Below are positions 27,372-35,785 of a stretch of 37,708 nt of DNA, piece after piece. The stretch's first letter is position 1, and every line of letters begins with the position of its first letter. The notes beneath the pieces were generated by a model that saw only the letters and a list, made by a program, of their open reading frames with translations, was not told the origin of the DNA and did no database searches. The translations under genes and the position numbers were made by a program. Location of the stretch: positions 1 through 37,708 of the forward strand of contig JBKEAJ010000005.1 of the NCBI GenBank assembly GCA_047972135.1, given 5' to 3'. The stretch is from JBKEAJ01 sp047972135. GTDB lineage: Bacteria > Bacteroidota > Bacteroidia > Bacteroidales > Prolixibacteraceae.

Positions 27372-28769
27372 ATGCCGGTTCGCGATTATACCTATTACGA
27401 CTATACCATTAGTCTTTGCCCAGAGTGCTTGAAGCGCATTGGGGCGAAAATAACCATCGAAGACGATGCTGATTTTATGAGAAAAAACTGTCCCGAGCAT
27501 GGGGACTTTAAGACAAAGATAGCTTCGGATGTCGATTATTATAAGAATATTAGAAACTACAACAAGGCTTCGGATATGCCATTGTACTTTGAAAGCGAGA
27601 TAAAGTACGGTTGCCCTTACGACTGCGGTTTGTGTGTCGACCATGAGCAGCACAGTTGTCTGTCGGTGGTCGAAGTAACCGACCAATGCAATATGTCTTG
27701 CCCCACTTGCTATGCCATGTCCTCGCCAAATTATGGTACTCACAGAACATTGGAAGAGATTGAGGCGATGTTTGATGCGGTAGTCAGAAACGAAGGTGAG
27801 CCTGATGTTGTGCAGATTAGCGGAGGTGAGCCAACAATCCATCCTGAGTTTTTTAAGATTATGGATATTGCCAAGTCGAAGCCTATTAAACACCTGATGC
27901 TGAATACTAACGGAATCAGAATTGCCAACGAAGATGGATTTGCTGAGAAACTGGCTAGCTATGCTCCCGAATTTGAGATTTATCTGCAGTTTGATTCTTT
28001 TAAACCTGAGGTACTGAAAGACTTTAGAGGAAAGGATATGAGCGATGTGAGAATGAGGGCGTTGGAGAAATTGAACGAACTAAATTTATCTACAACTCTA
28101 GTGGTAGTTTTGCAACAAGGAAAGAATATTGACGAAATAGGAGCGATATTAGACTTTGCAGTAAAACAAAAATGTGTGAGAGGAGTTACATTCCAACCCG
28201 TAGAAATAGCAGGGCGTAACAGAGAGGACTCCATCAGAGAGAAAATAACGCTGACAGAGGTCAGGCAAGAAGTCCTAAAGCAGTTTCCACTCCTACAAGC
28301 GGATGATATTATTCCTGTTCCTTGCAACCCCGACGCTCTGGCGATGGGATATATGCTGAAATTCTGTGGAGAAATTACTCCGCTGACACGCTATATTAAT
28401 CCTGCCGATTTGCTGAATAATGCGTCTAAAAATACCATTATCTACGAGCAGGACGAAGGACTGAAAATGCAAATGATAGACATTTTTAGCACAGGCGTGT
28501 CTGTTGATGATGCCAAATCTAAGGTCGACCAACTGCTTTGCTGTTTGCCCTCAGTTTCCGCTCCGGGATTGGGATATGAAAATCTTTTCCGTATTATTAT
28601 TATGAACTTTATGGATGCCTACGATTTTGATGTCAGAGCGATTAAGAAATCTTGTGTCCATATCGTAAGTAAAGACTTGAAACTGACACCATTTGAGACG
28701 ATGAACCTGTTTTATCGGGACGATAAGAAAAAACATTTAGACAAGCTGCGAGAAACAAATATCTTATGA
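27372..28769 (+). CDS. radical SAM protein of the Tes/MJ0619-like (COG1964) family
   Basis: A 465-residue radical SAM enzyme. The SAM cluster motif is CNMSCPTC (C106, C110, C113), followed by SGGEPTIHP. The N-terminus has extra metal-binding pairs: CPEC (C16, C19), CPEHG (C40, H43) and CPYDCGLC (C81, C85, C88) with C96. This order matches my memory of the COG1964 family, which includes archaeal tetraether synthase Tes (MJ0619), an enzyme that joins lipid chains tail to tail. Bacterial members are mostly uncharacterised, so lipid coupling here is inference only. It starts with a typical VRDYTYYDYTISLCPECL leader. The Lgt-like gene lies about 1 kb upstream on the same strand. Confidence 0.8.
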   Translation: MPVRDYTYYDYTISLCPECLKRIGAKITIEDDADFMRKNCPEHGDFKTKIASDVDYYKNIRNYNKASDMPLYFESEIKYGCPYDCGLCVDHEQHSCLSVVEVTDQCNMSCPTCYAMSSPNYGTHRTLEEIEAMFDAVVRNEGEPDVVQISGGEPTIHPEFFKIMDIAKSKPIKHLMLNTNGIRIANEDGFAEKLASYAPEFEIYLQFDSFKPEVLKDFRGKDMSDVRMRALEKLNELNLSTTLVVVLQQGKNIDEIGAILDFAVKQKCVRGVTFQPVEIAGRNREDSIREKITLTEVRQEVLKQFPLLQADDIIPVPCNPDALAMGYMLKFCGEITPLTRYINPADLLNNASKNTIIYEQDEGLKMQMIDIFSTGVSVDDAKSKVDQLLCCLPSVSAPGLGYENLFRIIIMNFMDAYDFDVRAIKKSCVHIVSKDLKLTPFETMNLFYRDDKKKHLDKLRETNIL

Positions 28770-28799
28770 AAGGGTAATCAATAAATCATACAAAAGCGG

Positions 28800-28807
28800 T
28801 ATATTTG
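28800..28807 (+). promoter_or_regulatory. -7 promoter element of argS
   Basis: TATATTTG is a perfect TAnnTTTG. It overlaps the TTG (28805) that would open the longest frame, so the true argS start must be downstream (ATG at 28835). Confidence 0.55.
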
Positions 28808-28834
28808 CAAATTGTCAAATTATATACACAAGGA

Positions 28835-30619
28835 ATGATGCCGGAAGAAGACCTGAAGAAATATGTATGTGCTGCTGTCAAAGCTCTATACAATACCGAA
28901 ATAGATATAAACTCACTTCAAATACAAGAGACTCGAAAGGAGTTTGATGGAGAATTGACACTCGTAACTTTCCCTCTTACCCGCTCACTGAAACAAAAGC
29001 CCGAAGAGATTGGAAACTCTATTGGTAGCTATCTTGTCGAGAATATCGACAAAATAAAGGATTTCAATGTTGTAAAGGGCTTCTTAAACGTATCTTTTGA
29101 GGATAGTGTGTGGCATTCGCAATTGCTAAATGTCTTATCTAGTGATAATTATGGCTTGACGGGAGTAGATGCTTCGTCCAAAAGTGTAATGGTGGAATTT
29201 TCGTCGCCAAACACAAATAAACCCTTGCATTTGGGGCATATCAGAAACAACCTGCTGGGCGACAGTATTTGCCGTATACTTGCTGCAAACGGCAATAAGG
29301 TAATCAGAACAAATATTGTAAATGACAGGGGTGTACACATTTGTAAATCCATGTATGCGTGGATGAAGTATGCTAAGGGAGAAAGCCCCGAAAGCTCCAG
29401 CAAGAAAGGCGACCATCTAGTGGGCGACTATTATGTGAAATTCGATACGGAGTATAAGCGAGAACTCGCAGAGCTGAAAGATAAAGGAATGAGCGAGGAG
29501 GAAGCCGCCGAAAATACAGAGTCATTGAAGGCTGTGCGTGATTTGCTCCGCAAGTGGGAAGCCAAAGACCCCGAAGTCTACGCTCTTTGGCAGAAAATGA
29601 ATGCTTGGGTATATGCAGGTTTTGATGAGACCTACAAGAAACTGGGTATTAGCTTCGATAAGATATACTATGAGTCCGATACCTACCTTGAGGGTAAAAA
29701 TGAAGTCCTTAGAGGTTTAAATGAAGGTCTTTTTGTTAAGCATGACGACGGTTCGGTGTGGGCAGACCTCGAAGCAGATGGTTTAGACCAAAAGATATTG
29801 CTACGCTCCGACGGAACTTCGGTGTATATGACGCAGGACATAGGAACGGCAAAGTTGCGATATCAGGATTATAAGATAGATAGAATGGTATATGTGGTTG
29901 GCAATGAGCAGGATTACCATTTTAAGGTTTTGTCTATTCTGCTCGATAAGCTCGGTTTTGAGTGGGGGAGCTCGCTGTTTCATTTTTCCTACGGTATGGT
30001 GGAATTGCCACACGGTAAAATGAAATCCAGAGAAGGTACGGTGGTCGATGCCGACGACCTTGTAGAGGAAATGATAAGGGTTGCTAAAACCACTTCCGAT
30101 GAGCTCGGCAAACTAGAAGGACTGTCGGACGAAGAGGCGTATAAAACCTACGAAATGATAGCTTTGGGAGCTTTGAAGTATTTTATTCTGAAAGTCGACC
30201 CTAAGAAAAAAATGATGTTTAATCCCGACGAGTCTATTGACTTCAACGGAAATACTGGTCCTTTTATACAATATACCTATGCCCGTATTTGTTCTGTGTT
30301 GCGAAAAGCTGAGGAAATGGGCATAAAAACTGCTTATTCTTACGAAACTCTGGAGGAAAAAGAGAAAGCCTTGATAGTGATGCTGACAAAATTTGGCAGA
30401 GTAATCGACGAGGCAGCAACAAATTACAGTCCTGCCTTGATAGCAAACTATTGCTACGATGTGGCAAAAGCCTTCAATGCTTTCTACCACGACCATTCAA
30501 TATTGAATGTAGACATCGATGAGCTGAAAGCATTTAGAACTAGTCTGGCAAAGGCGACAGGTAAGGTCTTAAAATCGGGAATGGAGCTGCTGGGTATTAT
30601 GATGCCCGAAAGAATGTAG
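28835..30619 (+). CDS. argS: arginyl-tRNA synthetase
   Basis: A 594-residue class I aminoacyl-tRNA synthetase. The N-terminal tRNA-binding domain occupies about 1-105. The HIGH motif lies in SSPNTNKPLHLGHIRNNL, VNDRGVHICKSM follows, and the signature-2 loop reads GKMKSREG. The C-terminal anticodon-binding helical bundle ends GMELLGIMMPERM. I start at the ATG at 28835 (a second ATG follows at once) because the upstream TTG at 28805 overlaps the promoter. It charges tRNA-Arg with arginine. The TAG stop sits within a GTAGAGACAGGGCATGCCCTG palindromic repeat. Confidence 0.95.
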   Translation: MMPEEDLKKYVCAAVKALYNTEIDINSLQIQETRKEFDGELTLVTFPLTRSLKQKPEEIGNSIGSYLVENIDKIKDFNVVKGFLNVSFEDSVWHSQLLNVLSSDNYGLTGVDASSKSVMVEFSSPNTNKPLHLGHIRNNLLGDSICRILAANGNKVIRTNIVNDRGVHICKSMYAWMKYAKGESPESSSKKGDHLVGDYYVKFDTEYKRELAELKDKGMSEEEAAENTESLKAVRDLLRKWEAKDPEVYALWQKMNAWVYAGFDETYKKLGISFDKIYYESDTYLEGKNEVLRGLNEGLFVKHDDGSVWADLEADGLDQKILLRSDGTSVYMTQDIGTAKLRYQDYKIDRMVYVVGNEQDYHFKVLSILLDKLGFEWGSSLFHFSYGMVELPHGKMKSREGTVVDADDLVEEMIRVAKTTSDELGKLEGLSDEEAYKTYEMIALGALKYFILKVDPKKKMMFNPDESIDFNGNTGPFIQYTYARICSVLRKAEEMGIKTAYSYETLEEKEKALIVMLTKFGRVIDEAATNYSPALIANYCYDVAKAFNAFYHDHSILNVDIDELKAFRTSLAKATGKVLKSGMELLGIMMPERM

Positions 30620-30652
30620 AGACAGGGCATGCCCTGCCCTGCGTCTTGTTAA
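30617..30652. repeat. palindromic repeat overlapping the argS stop codon
   Basis: TGTAGAGACAGGGCATGCCC begins two bases before the argS TAG and continues TGCCCTGCGTC. CAGGGCATGCCCTG is a perfect palindrome. It shares the TGTAG start with the element at 16038. The rest of the gap to adk contains an AGC/TATA-type fragment (about 30722-30760) and no gene. Confidence 0.5.
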
Positions 30653-30782
30653 TGTACGAACAAGTATCCCCCAAATCCGGGCAGTTGCGTATTGTAAGAA
30701 GATAAGTTTTAATTAATCGACTGTTAGTTAGTAGCTATAAGTTAATAGCTAGCAGCTAATAAAAAAGATAATAAGAAAAAAA

Positions 30783-31364
30783 ATGTTGAATTTAGTACTA
30801 TTTGGACCTCCCGGAGCGGGGAAGGGCACGCAAGCAGAGTTTGTAAAAAACAAGGAAACACTCCTACACCTTTCAACGGGTGAGATTTTGAGAAGAGAAA
30901 TATCTAATGGCACAGAGCTGGGAGTGGAAGCAAAGAAATGGATGGATGGTGGAAACCTTGTTCCCGATGAAGTGGTTATCGGAATGATAAGAAATATTAT
31001 CGAACGAAACCCCGACGTAAAAGGTTTTATTTTTGACGGTTTCCCTCGTACTGTGGCTCAGGCTGAGGCTCTTGATATTATGCTAGAAAGTATGAATATT
31101 CCTATTTCGGGAGTAGTGTCTTTGGAAGTGGGTGAACAAGAGCTGACTGACAGATTGCTCGAACGTGGAAAAGTATCGGGCAGAGTTGACGACCAAGACG
31201 AGTCGATAATTGCAAATCGTATTGCTGTCTATACCAAAAATACGATGCCACTTTTGGACTACTATAAAAATCAAGAAAAACATTTCGGTGTTAATGGCAC
31301 AGGCTCAATTGAGGAAATTGCGGACAGGGTGGCTGAAGCAATTCAAAGAATAAAAAACAGATAG
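30783..31364 (+). CDS. adk: adenylate kinase
   Basis: A 193-residue short-form adenylate kinase: P-loop GPPGAGKGTQ (8-17), LSTGEILRREI, the AMP-site GFIFDGFPRTVAQAEAL and a short LID (ERGKVSGRVDDQDE) without a zinc-binding insert. It interconverts ATP+AMP and 2 ADP. It is followed after 19 bases by obgE, a pairing common in Bacteroidota. Confidence 0.95.
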   Translation: MLNLVLFGPPGAGKGTQAEFVKNKETLLHLSTGEILRREISNGTELGVEAKKWMDGGNLVPDEVVIGMIRNIIERNPDVKGFIFDGFPRTVAQAEALDIMLESMNIPISGVVSLEVGEQELTDRLLERGKVSGRVDDQDESIIANRIAVYTKNTMPLLDYYKNQEKHFGVNGTGSIEEIADRVAEAIQRIKNR

Positions 31365-31383
31365 TTAGTAGCAAACAAGTAGT

Positions 31384-32370
31384 ATGGCAGGTTCTAATTT
31401 TGTAGATTATGTGAAGATTTTCTGCCGCTCCGGAAAAGGAGGGGCAGGTTCTACACATATGCGTAGAGAGAAATATATTCCCAAAGGCGGACCTGACGGT
31501 GGCGATGGCGGACGTGGAGGTCATATTATCATTAGAGGCAATAGTCAAATGTGGACTTTGCTGCCTTTGAGATATAAAAAGCACCTTTTTGCAGGACATG
31601 GCGAAAGTGGCTCGGGTGCTCATAAACATGGTGCCGACGGCGATGATATAGTCATAGAAGTTCCTCTGGGTACAGTTATAAAAAATGGTGAGAACGAGGA
31701 ATTTCTATTTGAAATAACAGAGGATGGCGAGGAGCAAATTGTCGTAAAAGGTGGTAGAGGCGGATTGGGAAATACCCATTTTAAGTCCTCAACCAACCAA
31801 ACTCCACGCTATTCCCAACCGGGGGAGGATTATGTGGAAGGATGGTTTATATTGGAGCTGAAAGTCTTGGCAGATGTGGGACTGGTGGGTTTTCCTAGTG
31901 CTGGCAAGTCGACCTTGCTGTCGGTAGTGTCGGCGGCAAAACCCAAAATCGCAGCTTACCCTTTTACTACGCTAGTGCCAAATCTGGGCATTGTGTCCTA
32001 TCACGATTATAAATCTTTCGTGATGGCGGATATTCCCGGTATTATTGAGGGAGCAGCCGAAGGAAAAGGGCTGGGTATTAGATTCTTGAGGCATATTGAG
32101 CGCAATGCGGCTCTTCTGTTTATGGTCCCTGCCGACAGCGACGACCATCTTAAAGAGTATAATATACTATTGGATGAGTGCAAAAAATATAATGCCGAAC
32201 TATTGGATAAGAAAAGATATTTAGTGATAAGCAAGTGTGATATGTTGGATGAGGTGTTGATGAATGATATTAGCAAGGAGTTGGACGGTATTCCTCATAC
32301 CTTTATGTCTTCAATAACGAATTATAATATTCAGACGCTGAAAGACGTGCTTTGGCAAATGATTAATTGA
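31384..32370 (+). CDS. obgE: GTPase Obg/CgtA
   Basis: A 328-residue protein. The glycine-rich Obg domain (about 1-160) begins NFVDYVKIFCRSGKGGAGS and contains KGGPDGGDGGRGGH. The GTPase domain has G1 GFPSAGKSTLL, G2 region YPFTT, G3 ADIPGIIEGAAEGKGLG and G4 SKCDMLD (SKCD in place of NKxD). It ends without the C-terminal OCT extension found in some species. It acts in 50S maturation and stringent-response signalling. It starts 19 bases after adk and ends one base before the BatA-domain gene. Confidence 0.94.
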   Translation: MAGSNFVDYVKIFCRSGKGGAGSTHMRREKYIPKGGPDGGDGGRGGHIIIRGNSQMWTLLPLRYKKHLFAGHGESGSGAHKHGADGDDIVIEVPLGTVIKNGENEEFLFEITEDGEEQIVVKGGRGGLGNTHFKSSTNQTPRYSQPGEDYVEGWFILELKVLADVGLVGFPSAGKSTLLSVVSAAKPKIAAYPFTTLVPNLGIVSYHDYKSFVMADIPGIIEGAAEGKGLGIRFLRHIERNAALLFMVPADSDDHLKEYNILLDECKKYNAELLDKKRYLVISKCDMLDEVLMNDISKELDGIPHTFMSSITNYNIQTLKDVLWQMIN

Positions 32371-32371
32371 A

Positions 32372-34411
32372 ATGAAATTTGTAAATCCTAATTTCCTATA
32401 TGCACTGGCATTTATTGCCGTGCCGATACTGATTCACCTATTCAACTTTAGGAGATACAAAACTGTGTATTTTAGTAATACAGCACTGCTTCAAACTTTA
32501 AAACGTGAGTCGAAACGACGTAGTAGACTGAAAGAACTCCTTATCCTCTTGATGCGGATTCTGGCTATAGTTTGTTTGGTGATAGCATTTGCACAGCCAT
32601 ATATTCCTTATAATGATGAAGTTGACACAAAGGTTGGGGGGAATATTGCAGTGTATGTCGATAATTCTTTCAGCATGCAGCTCAACGGCGAGGCAGGACC
32701 GCTTATCGAAGAAGCACGCAGTATGGCGGTGGAGATTGCTAATTCAGCTTCGTCGGGTTCTATGTTTATGCTCATTAGCAACGACTTGTCGCCCGAGAAT
32801 AGACGCTTGGTGTCGAAAGAGGAATTTCTGCAAAACCTTAGCAAAATCACTTTTAGTCCCAAAGCTCCATCTTATAAATCAATAGTTTCGTATGTGAACT
32901 CCGTACTGGGGGGAGCAGGGGAGTCCTCATTATATTTATTATCGGATTTTCAGCAAAATAGCTTCTCTTTTAATGATGTCGCCGTAGATAGTGCTTGTAG
33001 TATTTATGTGGCAAAAGTGAAAAACTCAGAAATAAACGATGTTTCTATTGACAGTTGCTGGTTTAATAGTCCCGGACGCACTGTCGGAAAGAGTAATACT
33101 CTGAAAGTGAAATTGAAAAATCATGGCTCTCAACCAATAATAGATATGCCTATAAGGTTTTATATTAATGATACTTTGAAAACGTCTACTACTGCAATAA
33201 TAGATGCTAAATCGGACACTACAATAAGTATCGTATATACTTCCTCGAAGGCAGGAATAAAAAAAGCCTCAGTCGAAATTAACGATTTGCCCGTGTCCTT
33301 CGACGATAAGTATTTTATGAGCTATAAGGTAAGTAAACATATCAAGGTAATCGAACTAGTAGACGGACAAAGCAAACACTCAAACAGTTTTGCAAAACTA
33401 TATAACTTGGATGATTTCCTCAACCTTAAACAAGTTGATTATAGGAGTTTTAAAACATCTGATTTAATCACTACTAATCTGCTGATTTTGAACCAAATGA
33501 AATCTATATCTAGTGGTTTGTCTAATGCCATATCAAAGTATGTGGAGGAGGGAGGAGCTATGATTTATGTGCCATCAGATAATCTGGCGACAGAGAAAAA
33601 TAAGTCATCTTTTTTGCAGGCTTTAAGTCTGCCCGGATACATTTCGCAAGATTCTTCAAGGTCTAGCCTTGGGCGTGTCAATTTTAATGATATTATATAC
33701 AAAGACGTATTTGAAAAGCGTGAGAGCAGTGGAGATTTGCCCAAGCTGAAAGGTGCATATAGATTATCGCGAGGTGCAAATACCTCCTTTGCAGTATTGT
33801 CGATGTTGAATGGGGAAACTGCACTCGGAAGGGTGAATGTAGGGCAGGGGCAGGTTTATATGTTCGGCTTCCCACTGTCTGAAAATAAAGAGTTCACGCA
33901 GGATGTTCTCTTTGTGCCGACAGCTTATAATATAGCGATGAATAGTATTCCCTATACAAGTCTTTCGTATTCATTGTCATCAGATCAGGTAATAAGCGGT
34001 AGAACAGCAGAGCTTGATAATCACTTGCAGATTGTGGTGAAATACAAGGAGCAAGAGGGACGTTACGCTGTTGAGCAACGTGGAGTGGGGGTGTATGCTC
34101 TAAATTTGTCGGATGCTTTGAGTACTCACGGTTTTTATGATATAAATTCGGAAAATGGTGATGAAATAAAATCTCTGGCATATAACTATTCTCGCAGTGA
34201 GGCTGATTTTAGAACATATAGCTCAGAACAAATTATAAGTATTGCCAATGACAATGGTATTAAAAACATTGATTATCTGGGCGAAGGAATGGATGAGCTG
34301 AATAGTGCGTTGGAAGTTTTAAATAGCGGAAACACCATGTGGAAGCTATTTTTAATACTCTGTATCCTCTTTATAATCTGCGAAGCATTGATTATCAGGT
34401 TTGTGAAATAA
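32372..34411 (+). CDS. BatA-domain membrane protein with vWA-like region
   Basis: A 679-residue protein. Residues 1-80 match the BatA/aerotolerance N-terminal domain: FVNPNFLYALAFIAVPILIH with LFNFRRYKTVYFSN, a basic stretch KRESKRRSRLKELLILL, then a second helix ending AQPYIP. A von Willebrand A-like region follows (VYVDNSFSMQL, the DxSxS metal site read as DNSFS). A large extracytoplasmic part comes next, with a final C-terminal helix (LFLILCILFIICEALIIRFVK). Relatives are widespread in Bacteroidota beside vWA proteins of uncertain role; an envelope function is likely. It is translationally coupled to obgE (1-base gap). Confidence 0.85.
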   Translation: MKFVNPNFLYALAFIAVPILIHLFNFRRYKTVYFSNTALLQTLKRESKRRSRLKELLILLMRILAIVCLVIAFAQPYIPYNDEVDTKVGGNIAVYVDNSFSMQLNGEAGPLIEEARSMAVEIANSASSGSMFMLISNDLSPENRRLVSKEEFLQNLSKITFSPKAPSYKSIVSYVNSVLGGAGESSLYLLSDFQQNSFSFNDVAVDSACSIYVAKVKNSEINDVSIDSCWFNSPGRTVGKSNTLKVKLKNHGSQPIIDMPIRFYINDTLKTSTTAIIDAKSDTTISIVYTSSKAGIKKASVEINDLPVSFDDKYFMSYKVSKHIKVIELVDGQSKHSNSFAKLYNLDDFLNLKQVDYRSFKTSDLITTNLLILNQMKSISSGLSNAISKYVEEGGAMIYVPSDNLATEKNKSSFLQALSLPGYISQDSSRSSLGRVNFNDIIYKDVFEKRESSGDLPKLKGAYRLSRGANTSFAVLSMLNGETALGRVNVGQGQVYMFGFPLSENKEFTQDVLFVPTAYNIAMNSIPYTSLSYSLSSDQVISGRTAELDNHLQIVVKYKEQEGRYAVEQRGVGVYALNLSDALSTHGFYDINSENGDEIKSLAYNYSRSEADFRTYSSEQIISIANDNGIKNIDYLGEGMDELNSALEVLNSGNTMWKLFLILCILFIICEALIIRFVK

Positions 34412-34443
34412 AAAAAGTGCTGTGATAGGAGTCACAACACTTT
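34411..34443 (-). terminator. bidirectional terminator, best for the minus-strand OmpA-like lipoprotein operon
   Basis: The stem AAAGTG-TGTGA (34414-34425) / TCACA-CACTTT (34432-34443) has one C/A mismatch. On the minus strand it is followed by TTTTTTTAT. On the plus strand the tail is weaker (TTTCTC), so it may only partly end the BatA-domain gene, whose stop overlaps its edge. Confidence 0.75.
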
Positions 34444-34467
34444 CTCAATATTATCACTGCGCAAGTG

Positions 34468-35160
34468 TTATTCGCCTGCTGCTTGTTGTGCGTCTTGTAC
34501 CATCTTCTCACTGGGAACGATATATACTTCTACACGGCGGTTCTTTGCTCTGTTTTCAGGCGTGTCGTTGGTTACGCGAGGCTTAGTCTCGCCAAACCAC
34601 TGAGTTGCAATTCTTGATTTGTCTATGCCTTGAGAAATAAGATAATTACTCACCGATTCTGCCCTGTTTTCTGACAATTTTAAGTTGTACTCATCCTTGC
34701 CTACATCGTCAGTATGTCCGTTGATTTGCAAGTAGGTGTCAGGAAACTCTTGGAAAATACCTGAAAGTTTTGCAAGATTTGTTTTTGACAGATCATTCAA
34801 ATCATATTTATTCGTGGGGAAGGTTATTCCATCCTGATTACCGTCGAATGTGATTGCCAAAGCCTCGCCGTTATTGATTTTCTCAACTTCAGCTCCAGGA
34901 ATAGTCGACTCTATTGCCTGTGCCTGCTTGTCCATATTACGCCCAATAAGTGCTCCCGTTCCTCCACCTACGGCAGCACCAATTGCTGCTCCTAAAGCTT
35001 CGTTGCCGTCGCCGATGAAGTGTCCGATAATTCCGCCTATTACAGCACCGCCGCCTGCTCCAATGGTAGCGCCTTTCTGTGTGTTGTTCATACTTGCACA
35101 CGATACTAATGCTCCAATAATTAGAAAGATTGAAGCATATCTAATCACCATTCTTTTCAT
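34468..35160 (-). CDS. OmpA-like lipoprotein with glycine-zipper segment (YiaD-like)
   Basis: A 230-residue protein. The longest frame starts at 35241, but the ATG at 35160 gives a proper signal peptide with lipobox (GALVSC), so I use it. Next comes a glycine-zipper region (GATIGAGGGAVIGGIIGHFI, then GAAIGAAVGGGTGALIG), an intermediate part, and an OmpA peptidoglycan-binding domain (about 115-220) with GHTDDVGKDEYNLKLSENRA and NRRVEVYIV. This is the layout of YiaD/Pal-type proteins linking the outer membrane to the cell wall. It lies 41 bases downstream of the lipocalin-like lipoprotein gene, likely in one operon. Confidence 0.88.
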   Translation of the reverse strand: MKRMVIRYASIFLIIGALVSCASMNNTQKGATIGAGGGAVIGGIIGHFIGDGNEALGAAIGAAVGGGTGALIGRNMDKQAQAIESTIPGAEVEKINNGEALAITFDGNQDGITFPTNKYDLNDLSKTNLAKLSGIFQEFPDTYLQINGHTDDVGKDEYNLKLSENRAESVSNYLISQGIDKSRIATQWFGETKPRVTNDTPENRAKNRRVEVYIVPSEKMVQDAQQAAGE

Positions 35161-35201
35161 ACTTTTTTTTTTGTGTTTACTAAATAATGAATTAAAACCT
35201 A

Positions 35202-35711
35202 TTACTTTGCTTGCTTCGTAAAGTTCAGAGTAATAGGGCATTGCTTGTTCAGAAACAATACGGTTGTTTTTAAACTAAAATATGTTTCCGTTGCATTGTA
35301 AATCTCAAAGTCGTAGCCTGTAGTTACAGTCTTGGCTTTTGTCCCTTCGTCAACAACTTTGAATCTAAAACTGTTACCTAATACAGACCAAACGATTTTT
35401 CGAGTGGTAGAGTAGCATTTGCTGCTCTCGGGCAATGTGTACGTGCCTGTGTTGTTGTTGGAGATTAAATGCCAGGTACTGCCTTGAAAGCATGATGCAT
35501 CGCCTTCGCCTAATACTGTTACATCGCCTGCCAATTGTTTTAATCCCGGGTCTATTTCAACACTGTTGACTACCCAAGTGCCATTAAATAGGCTCTTTTT
35601 TAGATTTGCTGCGCTTGCCGTACTTGAAGTTGTAGACTGTGAGCTTGAGCAAGACACCGCAACTAGTGCAAAAGCCAGTAATGCAGGTAAAATAAAATTC
35701 CTAATTTTCAT
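35202..35711 (-). CDS. lipocalin-like lipoprotein
   Basis: A 169-residue lipoprotein with a signal peptide ending in VAVSC followed by a Ser/Thr-rich linker. The body (NGTWVVNSVEIDPG, GSTWHLISNNNTGTYTL, CYSTTRKIVWSV, TTVLFLNKQCPITLNF) has the G-x-W opening and strand pattern of Bacteroidota lipocalin-like domains that bind small hydrophobic ligands. The ligand is unknown. It is upstream of the OmpA-like lipoprotein on the same strand; I recall such lipocalin/OmpA pairs in other Bacteroidales. No TAnnTTTG element was found in the 74-base gap behind it, which is largely occupied by the fumarase terminator. Confidence 0.78.
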   Translation of the reverse strand: MKIRNFILPALLAFALVAVSCSSSQSTTSSTASAANLKKSLFNGTWVVNSVEIDPGLKQLAGDVTVLGEGDASCFQGSTWHLISNNNTGTYTLPESSKCYSTTRKIVWSVLGNSFRFKVVDEGTKAKTVTTGYDFEIYNATETYFSLKTTVLFLNKQCPITLNFTKQAK

Positions 35712-35735
35712 ACGTTTCTAATTTATTGTTCTAAT

Positions 35736-35770
35736 AATTAAAAGAGTGTAATCCTTTTTAAATTACACCC
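35736..35770 (-). terminator. intrinsic terminator after fumarase
   Basis: On the minus strand, GTGTAAT (35768-35762) pairs with ATTACAC (35752-35746), extended by G-T/G-C pairs, and is followed by TCTTTTAATTATT. It lies about 16 bases after the fumarase stop. Confidence 0.7.
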
Positions 35771-35785
35771 CCAAATAAACTACTT

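Noticed and set aside
27339..27893. Minus-strand frame of 184 codons antisense to the radical SAM gene
   Set aside because: Shadow of a well-supported gene; no recognisable protein features.
35161..35241. N-terminal extension of the OmpA-like lipoprotein
   Set aside because: It would place 27 charged residues before the signal peptide and overlaps the 3' end of the lipocalin-like gene.
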